A stretch of DNA of 64,000 nt from Cryptomeria japonica (GCF_030272615.1 NC_081406.1:395768439-395832438); one strand, 5' to 3'. Shown: positions 1 to 11,021, numbered from the stretch's first letter. Notes: a model not told the origin generated them from the sequence alone. Translations and numbers: made by a program.

Positions 1-849
1 ATTACAATGATCTATTAACAGCACTTAATACTAATACAGATCCATTTAGGCTCCTCTTTTCCTTCTGCACATACACTTTACATGTATCTCTTCTCTCCTA
101 TGGTCTGGCAAGAATCTTATATCACTTTCGTTGGATACACACTCACAACTTTTGCCAACAAATTCAGAAAGATACCTAACACCGATCTTATAGGGAACAT
201 AAAAGTCGGTAGCAAAAAAAACCTTAAACCCTAAACCTGTTAGGTTGAGCAATTCAAATGGTTTGATCCTAATCATTGAAACATACTGCATTAAATGCAC
301 CAGTCTTGAGTCGATCTCAAGACATTCTCCATCGTCCATTATCCACCGTTTTCATGGCGGTTGATAACCCATCATGCGTTATCACCATTTGACAAACTTC
401 ACACATTCCCGATGTAGATAGGACTAGTCTTCTTCATGCAAGATCCTTCATGTGCATAGATCTTACGTGGCAACATGATCTGTCCTCCATCATACTGCTA
501 ACTCATCACACAAAGATCACCGATTGAGTCACACAGACTTGAGATACTCCAACTGGAAACCCCGAAGTGGAAGCTGCCTTACCAACCAGTAGTCATATAG
601 TGCTTCCATGTGCCGGTTCCCATAACTGCATGCCGGTTCACTTTTGAACAAATGTGTCGCTTCACTTTGGTATATACCGGTTCACACATATGCCGGTATC
701 TCTTTCTTCACTTATCTCATGTGCCGGTTCACACTATGTCTCATATTGACATCAATGAAAACATACAATATCATTATGTCTTCATGCCAGTTTACATAAG
801 GCTCATGTCGGTTCACATAATGCTCATGTTGGTTCACATATTGCCAACA
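1..849 (-). repeat. Copia-type LTR fragment (element A or a neighbour)
   Basis: This stretch resembles the LTR-like DNA at 4300-4986. Both contain AGATCC...CTCCTTT/CTTT...TTC.CACATAC near one end, CGGTTCACAT/ACCGGTT words, and ATTGACATCAATGA near the other. It ends at 849 in CCAACA, the minus-strand TGTTGG typical of copia LTR starts. The other end lies left of the window. The two copies are not fully collinear: a segment at 541-600 is absent or displaced in the other copy, so the LTRs are old or of different subfamilies. It may be the 3' LTR of element A, or the LTR of a separate element inserted in A's RT gene. No gene was recognised here; the 97-codon frame at 46-339 has no family signature. 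Confidence 0.6.
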
Positions 850-960
850 ACACTAGGGTCCATGTATTCTTCTTCCCAATCTATTCAAGCTTCTCTTCCA
901 TAACTTTGATCTAGTGATCATCTCCAAAGACTTCCTTAGCAGTTCTAGGCTCAATAGTGG
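850..960 (-). pseudogene. N-terminal scrap of copia reverse transcriptase
   Basis: The minus-strand frame reads IEPRTAKEVFGDD, a stop, IKVMEEKLE, a stop, then IGKKNTWTLVLPT. This matches the conserved start of the copia RT domain (EPKT..EA...W..AM.EE...I.KN.TW.LV). It breaks at about 850, where LTR sequence begins. About 37 codons remain, with two in-frame TAG codons that fit CAG-to-TAG decay. It is non-functional. Confidence 0.6.
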
Positions 961-1249
961 AGATCATACAAGAATTCTCTCTGATTATTCTTTAGGTTGA
1001 CACACGAGCATTTTATCTCCAATAATTTGATCAGGATTATGATTGAATCTCACAAACCTTGGAATAACATGATGATTATCTTTAGATTCTTCTTCCTCAC
1101 TATCTTCATCTTCTGTAGAATCTACCTATTCCAGTTGAACTGGTACTACAACATTCATTTCACCAACTTCTGGTTTCACCGGTTCTAGTTCCAAAATCAA
1201 AATGTAAGGTTCATCTTCCTTCTTCTCCTCACTAGTTTCTCCTATAATT

Positions 1250-1595
1250 TTAGGACACTCATCCACTCAGACATCAGCACTTTTAATGATTCTCTTTGTC
1301 CAGATGTTGTAATATTTGTAGGCTTTTCTCTTGGTGGAGTAACCAAGAAATATGCCTTCATCACTCTTAGCATCTAAATTACCAACATAGTCACCTCTCT
1401 TGATAAAACATTTACTGCCAAAAACCTTAAAGTAACTAACATTAGGTGATCTACCATCCAGTATTCATAAGGAGTTTTATCCTTACCTCTCTTAACCAAT
1501 ATTTGGTTCATAGTGTAGATAGTTGTGTTGACAGCTTCTCTCCAGAAATTTTTTGCTACACCTCCTTGTATTAGCATCGTTCTTGCTACTTCCAC
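1250..1595 (-). pseudogene. Copia integrase C-terminal part
   Basis: The minus-strand frame begins near MEVARTMLIQGGVAKNFWREA, the copia integrase stretch usually written E.ARTML....FWAEAV.TA.Y..N. It continues through KTPYEYW to a frame break near 1374. In another frame, sequence to about 1260 reads SDEGIFLGYSTKRKAYKYYN, the copia GKFD.KS.EGIFLGYS..SKAYR.YN motif. The segment lies directly downstream of the integrase core at 1686-2426. A frameshift near 1380 and a stop after KSADV disable it. Downstream, 960-1250 is acidic linker-like sequence of low complexity. Confidence 0.75.
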
Positions 1596-1685
1596 AACTA
1601 ACTGGTTGTTCCTCTCTGCAACACCTTTCTGTTGTGGTGTTCTAGGTGTAGAAAGTTGCCTCTTAATTCTGTTGTCTTCACAATA

Positions 1686-2426
1686 TCAAGTGAATTCCTC
1701 TGAAGTAAATTCACCACCTTGATTAGTTCTCAAACACTTTATCTTCTTACCACTTTCCTTTTCAGCTAGGGCCCTGAATACCTTAAACTTACTAAAGTCT
1801 TTTGTTTTTTCCTTCAAGAATGTGACCCACATCATTCTTGAGCAATCATCAGTGAAGATCATAAAATATCTATCACCTTGAATACTTCTAGTCATTATTG
1901 GTCCACAGAGGTCTGTATGAACCAAATATAACAAATGTTCTACTAAGAAATATTTTCTCTTAAAATTTGAGGATGTCATCTTCCCTAACTGACATTCCTT
2001 ACATAGAGCATTCACCGGTTTGTCCAACTGAGGCAACCCTGTTACTGATTTAGACTTACTAACTTTGACAATGTTATCAAAGTTTACATGACAAAATCTA
2101 TGATGCCAAAGCCAACTATCTTCTACTTTAGCAATTAAATAATTATTGACTTTAGGATTTAGGTGAAACAAGTTACCTTTTGTCTGCTTTCTAGTTGCAA
2201 TTAGTTCACCTTTGCCTCCACAGATTTGGTACATTCCATTCTTGAATTCCAGTGGATAACCTTTGTCATTAAGTTGAGCTACACTTAAAAGATTGTTCTT
2301 TAATCCTTCAACCCAGTAGCTATCATCTGCACTGCTCTTTCTATTAAGAGAAATGGTTTCCTTTCCTTTTACCATGTAGGGTGATTCATTTCCAAATCTC
2401 ACAACTCCTCCATCAAATTCCTTCAA
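1686..2426 (-). pseudogene. Copia GAG-pre-integrase and integrase core
   Basis: This 246-codon open stretch carries the GAG-pre-integrase signature WLWHHRFCHVN...C.EC..GK (histidines and cysteines of the integrase zinc site), followed by the catalytic core: VHTDLCGPI with the first Asp, then FIFTDDCSRMMWVTFLK-type sequence. The second Asp, usually in a TDNGGEF context, reads RTNQGGEF, so it appears changed to Asn, which would disable strand transfer. Integrase would join the cDNA copy to host DNA. The 5' part overlaps the decayed protease region; I could not place a clear protease DSG motif. Frame breaks lie on both sides. Confidence 0.8.
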
Positions 2427-2483
2427 AGTAAGAAATTTACTCTAGTCACTGGTCATGTGGTGTGAACAACCACTGTCTATAAT

Positions 2484-3098
2484 CTAGCCATCAAAACTAT
2501 CCATGCGAGAAACTAATGCCTTATGATTAGATGTCTCCTCTTTAATTACAACAAATACAATGTCTTCATTTGCATCTCCCTTAGATTCCTCATCAGTGAT
2601 TCCACCATCAACTGCAATGAGGCAATCTCTTTTGCCTTTTCCCTTGTACTTCTTATACTTCTCATGCTTATGCTCATTGTCTCCATCAGGACAGTTAGCT
2701 GCAATATGTCCAATCTTGTTACATGCAAAACACTTCAAAGGTAATTTACCTCTGTACTTATTGGTACCTCTGGGTAACCGCTTAGCCAACAATGCTTCAA
2801 GTTTGATCAAACTGTCTTCATCATCAACTTCTCTATAGGATCTAGACTCATAGCTGTGACTAACATCTCTAGTTTTCCTCATAGGTGGATTAGAAATTGA
2901 AGCTCTGAATGCAGACTTCGATTTTTGAACACTTCCATCAAAACTACTTAATTCAAATGCAGTAATTTTACCAATGATGGAGTCAAGAGTTACCTTAGTT
3001 TTATCAATAGACTTTAGCTCCTGAATGGCTGCAACTCGGATAGTGTAGAATGGTAGAAGGGTTCTCAACACCTTACTAACCACTGTGGTATCCTCCAC
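2484..3098 (-). pseudogene. gag: Copia Gag C-terminal half with CCHC zinc knuckle
   Basis: This is a 204-codon open stretch on the minus strand. Near residues 123-136 it contains CFACNKIGHIAANC, a perfect C-x2-C-x4-H-x4-C nucleocapsid knuckle that would bind element RNA. Before it lies a Ser/Arg-rich segment and a helical part typical of the UBN2-type Gag C-terminus; after it comes a Lys-rich basic stretch (EKYKKYKGKGKRD). It continues the Gag begun at 3153-3527 after a frame or stop break at about 3100-3150. Element Gag forms the virus-like particle in the cytoplasm. Confidence 0.8.
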
Positions 3099-3152
3099 TT
3101 TACCACTAGCACTTTTGATCTCACTGACTATCTCTTTGATCCTCTAACCATA

Positions 3153-3527
3153 TTATGGAATATTCTCACCTTCAGCCATCTGCATGTCATCAAATTTACC
3201 TCTCAGACTCTCTTCTTTGGCAAACTTCACATGCTCATCACCTCTATAGATATCCTCAAGTTTCTTCCACACATCATAAGCAGTCTCCAGACCATGGACA
3301 TCAACATACTCTGAATCAAACAAGGAACTGATAATGGCCTCCAATGCTTGATTATTCTCTTGTTGCTCTTTATTTTGATCATTAGTCAGAATCTCACTAG
3401 GTAAGGTATATTTGGTAACAACATGTTCCCAGTAATTACTTCCTAGACTCTTGATACAGATTTTCATCCTATCACTCCATATTTTGTAGTATTCCCTATT
3501 GAACTTCAGACCTTCTTTCTTCATCAT
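3153..3527 (-). pseudogene. gag: Copia Gag N-terminal half (UBN2-type)
   Basis: The frame begins MMKKEGLKFNREYYKIWSDR, matching the copia Gag N-terminus (L.G.NY..W...M), and continues with CIKSLGSNYWEHV and later EIISSLFDSEYVDVHGLETA and AYDVWKKLEDIYRGD. These are conserved positions of the UBN2/retrotran_gag_2 family. The start lies about 55 bases downstream of the PBS, a short leader as is usual in copia elements. It is separated from the second Gag half by a disabling break near 3150. Confidence 0.8.
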
Positions 3528-3583
3528 GTTCTCCTAGATCTTTACTTCAAGTTGTTAGGCTTAGACACTAGAGGACCTGAAAT

Positions 3584-3596
3584 GCTTTGATACCAA
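3584..3596 (-). promoter_or_regulatory. tRNA-iMet-type primer binding site of element A
   Basis: The minus strand reads TTGGTATCAAAGC directly after the LTR terminus (CATCA). The plant copia PBS complementary to initiator tRNA-Met is TGGTATCAGAGC, so one base differs. It primes minus-strand cDNA synthesis and fixes the LTR/internal boundary at 3597/3598. Confidence 0.8.
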
Positions 3597-3597
3597 T

Positions 3598-4986
3598 TGA
3601 TGATATGATGAATCAATAAGGAACCTAACAACTACTGAGAGGGGGGATGAATCAGTAAATGGAAAACTGACTAAACTTTCACCAAACGCAAAAACAATCT
3701 CTGAACAAACTTCAATAGCACTGTCAAGTTAACCGGTTGACTGGCATAACAAACCAATAGAATAACAGATCTAAAAATCTCAAACCATTTAACCAATACA
3801 TTAAAATACTTTACTAGCACAAGTAAAAGCACTTTTTAGATTACTGTCGGTCATCTTATCATATCTAAGTGGATTTAATAGGTAAACAAATTAACCATAT
3901 CAAAACATAACCCAAATGGGAAAAACCACAGTGGGGATGAATACCCATAAGTATTCTGAACCCTTCTGAATTTTGCCCTGTTAGGAACCAAGCCTGTTAA
4001 AGCTTTACAAAATGTCTTGTTAGGAATAGATCCTGTTAGCGACCACCCGGTTAAGGGATTGACTATTGTGCCCTGTTAGAAGCAATACCCTATTGAATAG
4101 ATCCTGTTAGCGACCACCCGGTTAAGGGATTGACTATTGTGCCCTGTTAGAAGCAATACCCTATTAGGAGTAACCTCGATAGAGGATTTGAAATCCAAGC
4201 TAATGGATCACCTGGTTAGAGGATTTAGAAAGCACTAAGCTTGTTAAAGCTTACCCGGTTAAGGGATTTAACTATTGTAATTATTAGAGAACAACAGGAT
4301 TTTTTTCATCTAGTAAATAGCACTACTCTGCTTGATCAGATCCTTTTCATGCTCCTTTCTGCCTTCACACATACTGTGGATAATTTTTTTGGTTCGACAA
4401 TCAATCACACTGACACTTAACCAAAATTGCCAACACTACAACAAAATAACTCGTCGACCTTGTAAGAAAAACAATAGGTCGGTAATACATCACAAGCCTA
4501 AGATCTCATAGAGATTACAAATAAATTGATTCAAACATGATCATTGGATTACATAGCAATCATTGCACATTGTACAAAACAACCTCAACTGCTCCTTCAT
4601 CACCACTTCATTGAATCTTGTAACTCATCACACGGTTTCCTCTTCATGCTATGCACTCCCTCATTCCCAAGATAAAACAGTTATCTCTATGTGCCAAAAC
4701 AACTTTGAAACTCATCATGTGCAACATGCAAACGTGGCATGATCACCTCTGATCACCATTTGGTCATAGATCAACACAACTAATTCACCAAGCTCCATTG
4801 GTTAGGATTTGGCACATCAACAGGTAGGGTTACCGGTTGATCTCATTGCTTCTAAAATAATATCGGTTTCCTTCACTTACTCAACTACCGGTTTCATAAC
4901 AACTTCCATTACCTTCATTACCGGTTACAATTGACATCAATGACAATACTTAACTTCATTAATGCAATCTTCATGCAAATGTCAAC
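3598..4986 (-). repeat. 5' LTR of copia element A (core extent)
   Basis: The LTR begins next to the PBS with TGATGATATG. It contains CTGAGAGGGGGGATGAATCAG, a motif also seen near the LTR-like scrap at 60186. It holds repeated GTTAAGGGATTGACTATTG and ACCCGGTTA words. Its homology with the copy at 1-849 ends about 4986 at GTCAACA, a possible minus-strand TGTTGAC start. An alternative end is CCAACA at 5648-5653, whose minus-strand start TGTTGGAAAT better matches the TGTTGGCAAT end at 849. The terminus is therefore uncertain. Confidence 0.65.
4025..4165. repeat. 71-bp tandem duplication inside the copia LTR
   Basis: Two head-to-tail copies start at 4025 and 4096. Each contains AATAGATCCTGTTAGCGACC, then GGTTAAGGGATTGACTATTG, and ends in AGCAATACCCTATT. 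By eye they are identical except at the last base. Perfect identity within an otherwise decayed LTR indicates a recent local duplication, such as replication slippage, or possibly an assembly artefact. Confidence 0.9.
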
Positions 4987-5653
4987 AAATCTTACAACTC
5001 AATTACAATAAGGGCTACAACCCCGAAAGGCTCACTGCCTTACAAATCATCTACAATGATGAATTACAATGAAAGAACTCTAAAATAGCATCTAAAAATG
5101 CTTGGATGAGTTCCATTAAGTGCAAAACTCTGACTGTACCACCTCTGTTACTCTACTCTATTTTTTCCCTCAGTCAACTATTGGATCAAGAATGTGCATG
5201 CAAAACTATGCCAACAGGGATTCTCAATCACTGCTTGCTCATACTACCTCATGTAATACATCAAAAATATTTGTTGCATTGGTCTTATATATCCACAATC
5301 ACAAAATAGAAAAATATCAAGTCGGTCTGTAGTGTAACATGTAGAATTGAGTTGGCTTGACCGAATCACCAAAAGCAAATGAAAATCACCAAAAACATGA
5401 TAACGTGATGTCTCTATGTCAGCCATATCATCCCATGCACGATTCATAACACCACAATCACTAGAAAGCTTTTGAACCAAAATTGCTTTGCTCAACCTGA
5501 ATTACCGATTAACTGGTTATCGGTTCACATCCACTTCTGCTTATCAAGATCTATAGCTACTAGATAGAATTCCATGAAGTGTTTTCATTAATCACAACCC
5601 TTAAACCAATAATCAAGCATCAACATACACCGAATGAGTGTCAATTTCCAACA
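4987..5653. other. LTR-like flank, unassigned
   Basis: No gene was recognised. The segment has features of the same copia LTR family: ACCCCGAAAGG...CTGCCTTAC near 5021 resembles ACCCCGAAGTGG..CTGCCTTAC at 558-581, there is a TCGGTTCACATCC word near 5519, and it ends in CCAACA at 5653. It may be the outer part of the element A LTR, giving a 2.05-kb LTR, or a separate LTR relic. Confidence 0.35.
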
Positions 5654-6789
5654 CCACTATCATCTAATAATTTGATACCATTATGTGTCTGTGTGTGCTA
5701 ATAGTGGTAGATACTTGTTCTTTGATGGCTCATATGATGATTTATATTCTATATCTAGTAACATTTGGCTTTGTACTATCATGCCTACATGTGATAAAGG
5801 CATTTCATTTATGATAATAGCACAATTATTTTATGAAAATGTCATGACTGTTCTGGCATCACTAATCAGTATGCTGAGCTCCACCCTTGTGGGAGCCTAT
5901 TTTTCACCACATACTATATGATGATCTGATTTTGCATGATTTATCCTATACCTACATAAGAAGCAAACATGTTAGATAAAATTGAAAGCAAGTAAGCTTT
6001 CCAATGATGATTCTTTTGATGCATTTTGATCCCTTGATCTAATATCTCTTTTCACATCTCTCTGTATTGATTTTCTATATCATTGTGAGCATATTGGGAA
6101 TAATAGCATGTATGTAAGAGCAAGGCAAGTAACCCTGAGCTCTAACAATCTCTTCCTCTCTCTCTTTTTAGGTTCTTCTTTGGAGTGGGCAGCAGAGTAT
6201 TTGGATCTCAGGAGGTGTCGGTGTTACATCAGAAGGAACTTGTCACCCTTTTCAGGCAATGATAGGTTCCTTATCTTTCTCTTACATAACCCTCTTATTC
6301 GCTATATGTTTATTGTTATATGATAAAGTATCTCTTTCATCTATTCCCATGGCTTGTGTGGGATACCTTAAACATTTATTGTAATAGAAAAGCTATTTCT
6401 ATGCAATCTTTTGCTATCATTTCTTTGAAATACTTGCATATGTGAAATGAACTTTGACTTTTAAACCATAATGTACAAAATTAACAAACTTGTAAAAAAA
6501 AATTGTGTATCTTTCTTCAAATGCAATGTGTAAGGTCTATAATAGGCCACCAAATTTGTTGTAGAAAAATTTAGGTAACAGTACCATGAGCTACACTGGT
6601 TAGTATATCTTGGGGGATGTGACATTAGATGCAGTCTCATTACTACAAATATGGTCATATGAGCACATTGCAATGACTAGGCTAGTCTGCTTCAGATTCA
6701 GGGGACACGAGCAATCCTATGTCCATCATTATACTATAATCAATTTCCAAACTCAGTTGGGGAAGTTGGAGTACTGGAGGAGGGTCATT
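5654..6789. other. No recognisable gene
   Basis: This is AT-rich sequence with only short open stretches. On the plus strand a pyrimidine tract ending in AG near 6170 precedes a short open stretch, which looks like an intron/exon boundary, but the stretch gives no family match I can name. It may be the decayed upstream part of the relic gene at 6790-7640. Confidence 0.3.
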
Positions 6790-7640
6790 AATAGCTAGAG
6801 GATGTGACAAAGCTCCCATTTTTCTACAGGACTAGGTGCTTGATCAGGTGGATGCCCTATATATTAGTGAGAGGAATTTACTAAATAGGGTATTGAGACA
6901 GTTTGATAGGGTCCGATAGATGCCTTGAGGGTTAGGTGAGTTTGCATAGATAATGCAAGAGTAGGTACACTGGGGACCAGTTTTATCTTATGAAACTGCA
7001 GTTGTTGAGTTTCAGGCTCTTGTCTTGATGTCTTGGAACCTACACAAGGATGTTGCAGATGTAGGGGCGATGCCTGATTATGAGTTGTATTTCAGAGCAC
7101 ACCCATTTCCATGGTCGATCGGACTAGTGGAGCCACCGCCAAGACTGGATGATGATGATGAGGATGGGAGGCTAGGGAAGAGGATACGAAGGAGAGGAGG
7201 GGTTAAGATGATGGTGTGGGGGAGAGGAGGAGTAGAGGGAGAGGGAGTTCAATAAGGGGGAGACATAGGCCAATATGGTAGGCCACCTAGACCACCATGA
7301 GGGAGAGGGGGACAACTAGCACATGTTTCCCTATATATATAGGGTGAGTAGGTGCAAAGATAGGGCGCTCCATAATAGGCTGAAAGAGGGGAGGCAATAG
7401 GAGGAGGAGATGAGGGAGGGGAGGCTATAGGATAGGATGAGAGAGGGAGATTGCAGGAGGACAAGATGAGGGAGTGGAACTAGCTATGCTTTGAGAGAAA
7501 GTACAGACACAGGCTAAGGACATAAAGGCCTTGGAGGGACAGGTAGCTAGACTAAGACGGGAGTTGCAAGAGGCTTGGGATGAGAGAGATAGGACCATAG
7601 AGAGATAAACCATTACAGAGGATACCATATGTACTATAGG
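6790..7640 (+). pseudogene. Decayed gene, possibly plant-mobile-domain type
   Basis: One plus-strand frame, in phase with 7025, reads LNRVLRQFDRVR, stop, MP, stop, GLGEFA, stop, IMQE, stop, VHWGPVLSYETAVVEFQALV, then continues open with AMPDYELYFRAHPFPWSIG and PPPRLDDDDEDG to a basic GKRIRRRGG tail. The four stops are three TAG (from CAG, Gln) and one TGA (from CGA, Arg), a pure C->T pattern. RQF.RVQ.MP resembles the RQFG..Q.IP motif of plant mobile domain (aminotransferase-like) proteins, which are often carried by plant transposons. Further on, near 7480-7610, a frame reads QTQAKDIKALEGQVARLRRE, a probable coiled coil. Family assignment is tentative; the reading-frame relic is better supported. 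Confidence 0.4.
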
Positions 7641-8640
7641 GGTTTCACAACAAGGAGACACAAGTACAAGCTATGTTATTTGCCTAAGAGCGGGAGGTGA
7701 GATCAACCATTGGGGGAACCTTTATGTGGTAGTAGTTCCACAACATCTGAGGGCAGGGAGCTATAGATAGGCATCCCAAACCACATCCAAGAGACAAGGG
7801 TAGAGGCCATCGAGTGACAGAGTCATGGGACCACCGCCAGTAGGATCAACAGGGGGAGGATGACAAGGGGATCCAAGGGTTGGACCGTGAGGGGCTCAGC
7901 TTCCACTAAGGCCTGCCAGCTCTGAGGGAGGCAATTCATCATAGTCCTCTTGATTGAATATTATCAGTTTTTGTATGATGATATAGACACCTTCGGGACA
8001 TTTTTGTAGCCATTTTTAAGATATTGACATCATTGTATCATAACAGAGTATTTTTTTATATATATACAAGATATGACCTATTTTGGCGGTGACTACATGC
8101 TTATGACCTTATTTGATGCATTCATGATTATGATGTTTATTTTTTGATACTTATAGGTCTTATAATGAGATGACATGTTATGATTCTATGATGCTTATAT
8201 GATGCTATGGATGATGATGTATGCTTATAGAGGCATAATGCAATTATGACCTATGTAATGATATTTATGTGATGCATTTTATTTATGATGAACCTATGAT
8301 GCAATCTGATGCTTATGAGATGCATTTATGTTTCTATATGCTTATGCTACGTATGATGATGTGATGTATGCAATCATGTTTATGTGTTTACTGATAGGTG
8401 GTGTGTGTAGAATGTGATGATTATATACAAACTAATCTATTGATATATTGGATGAATGTAGTATGATTTATGTTTATGATATGTATGATATTTATGGACA
8501 CTAAATAAAATGCAGATGTTTTTAGTGTGTTATTATACTCAGTCATATGATGCCAGACTACACGGGCTCCGAGAAGAATAATGGAGGACACACGAGAAAG
8601 GGGGATGAAAGGTACTAGATATGGAAGTGAAATGAGCTTC
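7641..8640. other. AT-rich, ATG-repeat-rich spacer
   Basis: No gene is seen. From about 8080 to 8480 the sequence is dominated by irregular ATGATG, TATGATGC and TTATGAT words, giving simple-sequence character without a fixed period. The upstream part, to about 7930, is G/A-rich, like the tail of the relic gene before it. Confidence 0.5.
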
Positions 8641-9712
8641 TTATGCATTTATCATCATTGAGATTATTATGGAAAATTTATTATGACCATATAGATGTAG
8701 GTTTGACCTAGATAATCATTGCATTATTTTCATGGAGATTAGACAATCACAAACAAGGAATGCCCCAATTCACACTAGACTTAAAGTGTCCTCATATCCT
8801 TGCATGATGCATAGTATTACTAAGAGATAATCAACAAAGAACAAATAGGTGATCATGACCCATCCCAACCACTCTAGTAATTGACATCCTTGAGAAGCAT
8901 AAGGAACATGACACCACAAAAGATCAAATCAAAAGAAAATCAAAGGCTTAACACCAACATAAATTGAAATCATCAAGTTTTATGTGTATCTTGCCAAATA
9001 TGTTAGCATGTTTGATCTGGTCACAATGGTGTCATTGTGATAAAGGATAGATAATGCTAAAAAACCTTGTTGTAGTCAAAGTCGGCCAAAAGATTGATTT
9101 ATTGAAAGCACACTGTTGCTTGCATCTCATCTGAAACTGACTTACTCCATGAAACCAATACTTTATTATGGAGAAGAGTAATCATTTTATTATGGATTGA
9201 CTATGAAGTGATATTTTATTAAAAATTATGGATGAAAAGAAGGAAGGAACAAAAATATGATGCTCTCCAAAACATGTGATGCCAAGGATCCACTTCCATC
9301 ACTAGGTTTAGGATCTGCCCCCAGTTATAGATAGGACCTGAGTTATTATGGGAGAAAGGAAAAGATTGGAAATGGTTTATTATGGGTAGTGAACCGATAT
9401 TAGGTAGATCAATGACAAGCCATGATGGAGATGGGAAAGTTTATTATGGAATGGGAGGTTGTGAGTGTATGCAAAGTGAAAGGGTTAAACTGAGTCTTGA
9501 AGCAAGGAAGATCAAAAGTCTCTACACATGGCACTGGTAACCACCATGGTACCTACCCAAGGTGCCATTGAAGTGGCTTTCACCATTAGAAAAATTTATT
9601 CTCTTTAATTTTTCCATTTTTCTTTTTTTTTGTGTCACAAGGCTCCTATTTCCCAAGTTTTCACCAAAGTCATTTTATGTTGACTTTTTAATCTTTTTTG
9701 TATTTTTGATAT
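8641..9712 (-). mobile_element. Relic of a Tat-type 3' untranslated region
   Basis: Landmarks match the region after pol in elements C and E on the same strand. ATCATCATTGAG near 8650 matches 34644. CCACTTCCATCA.TAGGTT.AGG and TGCCCCCAGT near 9290-9320 match 35590-35620 and resemble 14455-14475. TACCCAAGGTGCCA...AGTGG..TTCACCAT at 9550-9592 matches 35815-35850. No pol, PPT or LTR of this copy remains. Adjacent LTR sequence on the right belongs to element B in the other orientation, so this copy was cut before or during B's insertion. Confidence 0.55.
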
Positions 9713-10827
9713 TGTAAACACTTAAATTTGATTGATAAAATCTCCTTAGTCGCTTGTATTAGTTGAATGATTCATATTATTCAATTAAAATCAAGTATCA
9801 TGTTGGCTAAATCAATTTAATTAATGAAGCCATTCCCCTTAGCCAATTAATTAATTAATTGATCCCTCTTTTCTTCCAATCCCTTGAATTAATTAATCTA
9901 AATAATTAATTCTTCACTTTTCAATCCCTCAAATTAATTAATCTAATTCATTAATTTCCGCTTTCCAATTCCTTGAATTAATTAATAAAATTAATTGATT
10001 CCCCCCTTTTTTCATCCCCTTATTTGAATTTATTAATTCAAATATTCCTTTAGGACACATGTCTCCTAACTTTTAACTACTTAACTAACCCTCCTTCTAG
10101 CTTATCCTCCAATCTAACCTTTCTGTTATAACCAACTCTATCCTCCCAAACTAACCTTATCCTATCCTATCCTAACCTCCCCTCACATGTGTGTGCACAC
10201 ACATAATTCCCTATTTTCCTTAATATTAAGAAATTGTAATCTATTTTTGGTTGCTTCCTCCCAAAACAGACATGTGTCCTTGAGGACACATGTCAAACCA
10301 ATTTTTGATACTTGTCCTCCGTTGTTGAGCCACAAGTGTGGAATTTGATTCCATGTGGCACCCTTAGGATTTCTGCATATCCTCTTTGAGGATAAGTGTT
10401 GCATTCTCCCATCCCCTTCCTTTCCTTCCAAATCATATTTAATCCCCCCTCATTTTCTAGCAAATCCTCCACTTTGATACATTCATAATACCATAATGGA
10501 AAATTTCATCCACCATTTAGCATCCATATTGGCATAATGCATATTTTCATCCTCCTCTCCTCTCATCTAATCTTTGCATCTTGAATCCATTTAGCACACC
10601 CCCATCATGGAGAAAGCGAGCACAAGCCACGTCATGATCACAAATCCAAACATGGGATAATCGAATCAAAGTTTGAAAATGAGGTTTGCATTCACTTGTC
10701 TATGCTTTTATACTTCATTTCCTTCTTTTTAAGCATCCCTATCTTGAAGTGTATGTAGTTAATGGTTTGCTTGATTGATTTCTTTGTTATTTCAATCATT
10801 TTGTTTATCACGTATATTTACGTCACA
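9713..10827 (+). repeat. 5' LTR of gypsy element B
   Basis: The LTR starts TGTAAACACTTAAA, similar to the TGTATACACCTAAA and TGTAGACACCTAAA starts of the other gypsy LTRs here, and ends in CA just before a PBS-like TTCTGGCACACTCAGTGGGAC. It is AT-rich with repeated TTAATTAATT runs at 9840-10030. ATATTTAAT near 10433 followed by a C run occupies the place of the TATA box in the related LTRs. The absence of a polypurine tract upstream and the presence of a PBS downstream make it a 5' LTR (or its remnant). Confidence 0.7.
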
Positions 10828-10831
10828 TATT

Positions 10832-10860
10832 TTCTGGCACACTCAGTGGGACCCACTTCA
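10832..10860 (+). promoter_or_regulatory. Primer binding site of element B
   Basis: TTCTGGCACACTCAGTGGGA follows the LTR terminus within a few bases. A related sequence on the minus strand follows the LTR of element G (TGCCTAGTGGGACC), supporting its role as primer site. The tRNA is not assigned. Confidence 0.65.
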
Positions 10861-11021
10861 CGGGTCGATGTAATTGTTTGATGTTGTTTGAGTGACTCTT
10901 TTTGCAGGTATTTTCATGTTGGAAGGTCAAATATTGAGCTCTCATAACTTCATTTTGCATGTTTTTGTACGGATCCATGTATTCCTATGTAGAATTTTGC
11001 ATTCGTAATGACAGAAATTCG

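Larger units (their letters stand above)
850..3597 (-). mobile_element. Internal region of Ty1/copia element A, decayed
   Basis: Read on the minus strand the order is PBS, gag, CCHC knuckle, GAG-pre-integrase, integrase, acidic linker and the first codons of RT, which is the Ty1/copia order (integrase before RT). Most of RT, all of RNase H and the polypurine tract are absent: RT-like sequence stops at 850, next to an LTR end. Several in-frame stops and frame breaks separate the parts, so no full polyprotein can be made. The copia assignment is firm from domain order and the tRNA-iMet-like PBS. The sub-lineage is not assigned. Confidence 0.85.

Noticed and set aside
7249-7661. Two Ser/Pro-rich minus-strand frames
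   Set aside because: They are the antisense of a purine-rich stretch; lack of T on one strand leaves the other free of stops by composition.
10180-10435. Minus-strand 82-codon frame in the B LTR
   Set aside because: It lies wholly in LTR sequence, has no family signature and no counterpart frame in other LTRs.
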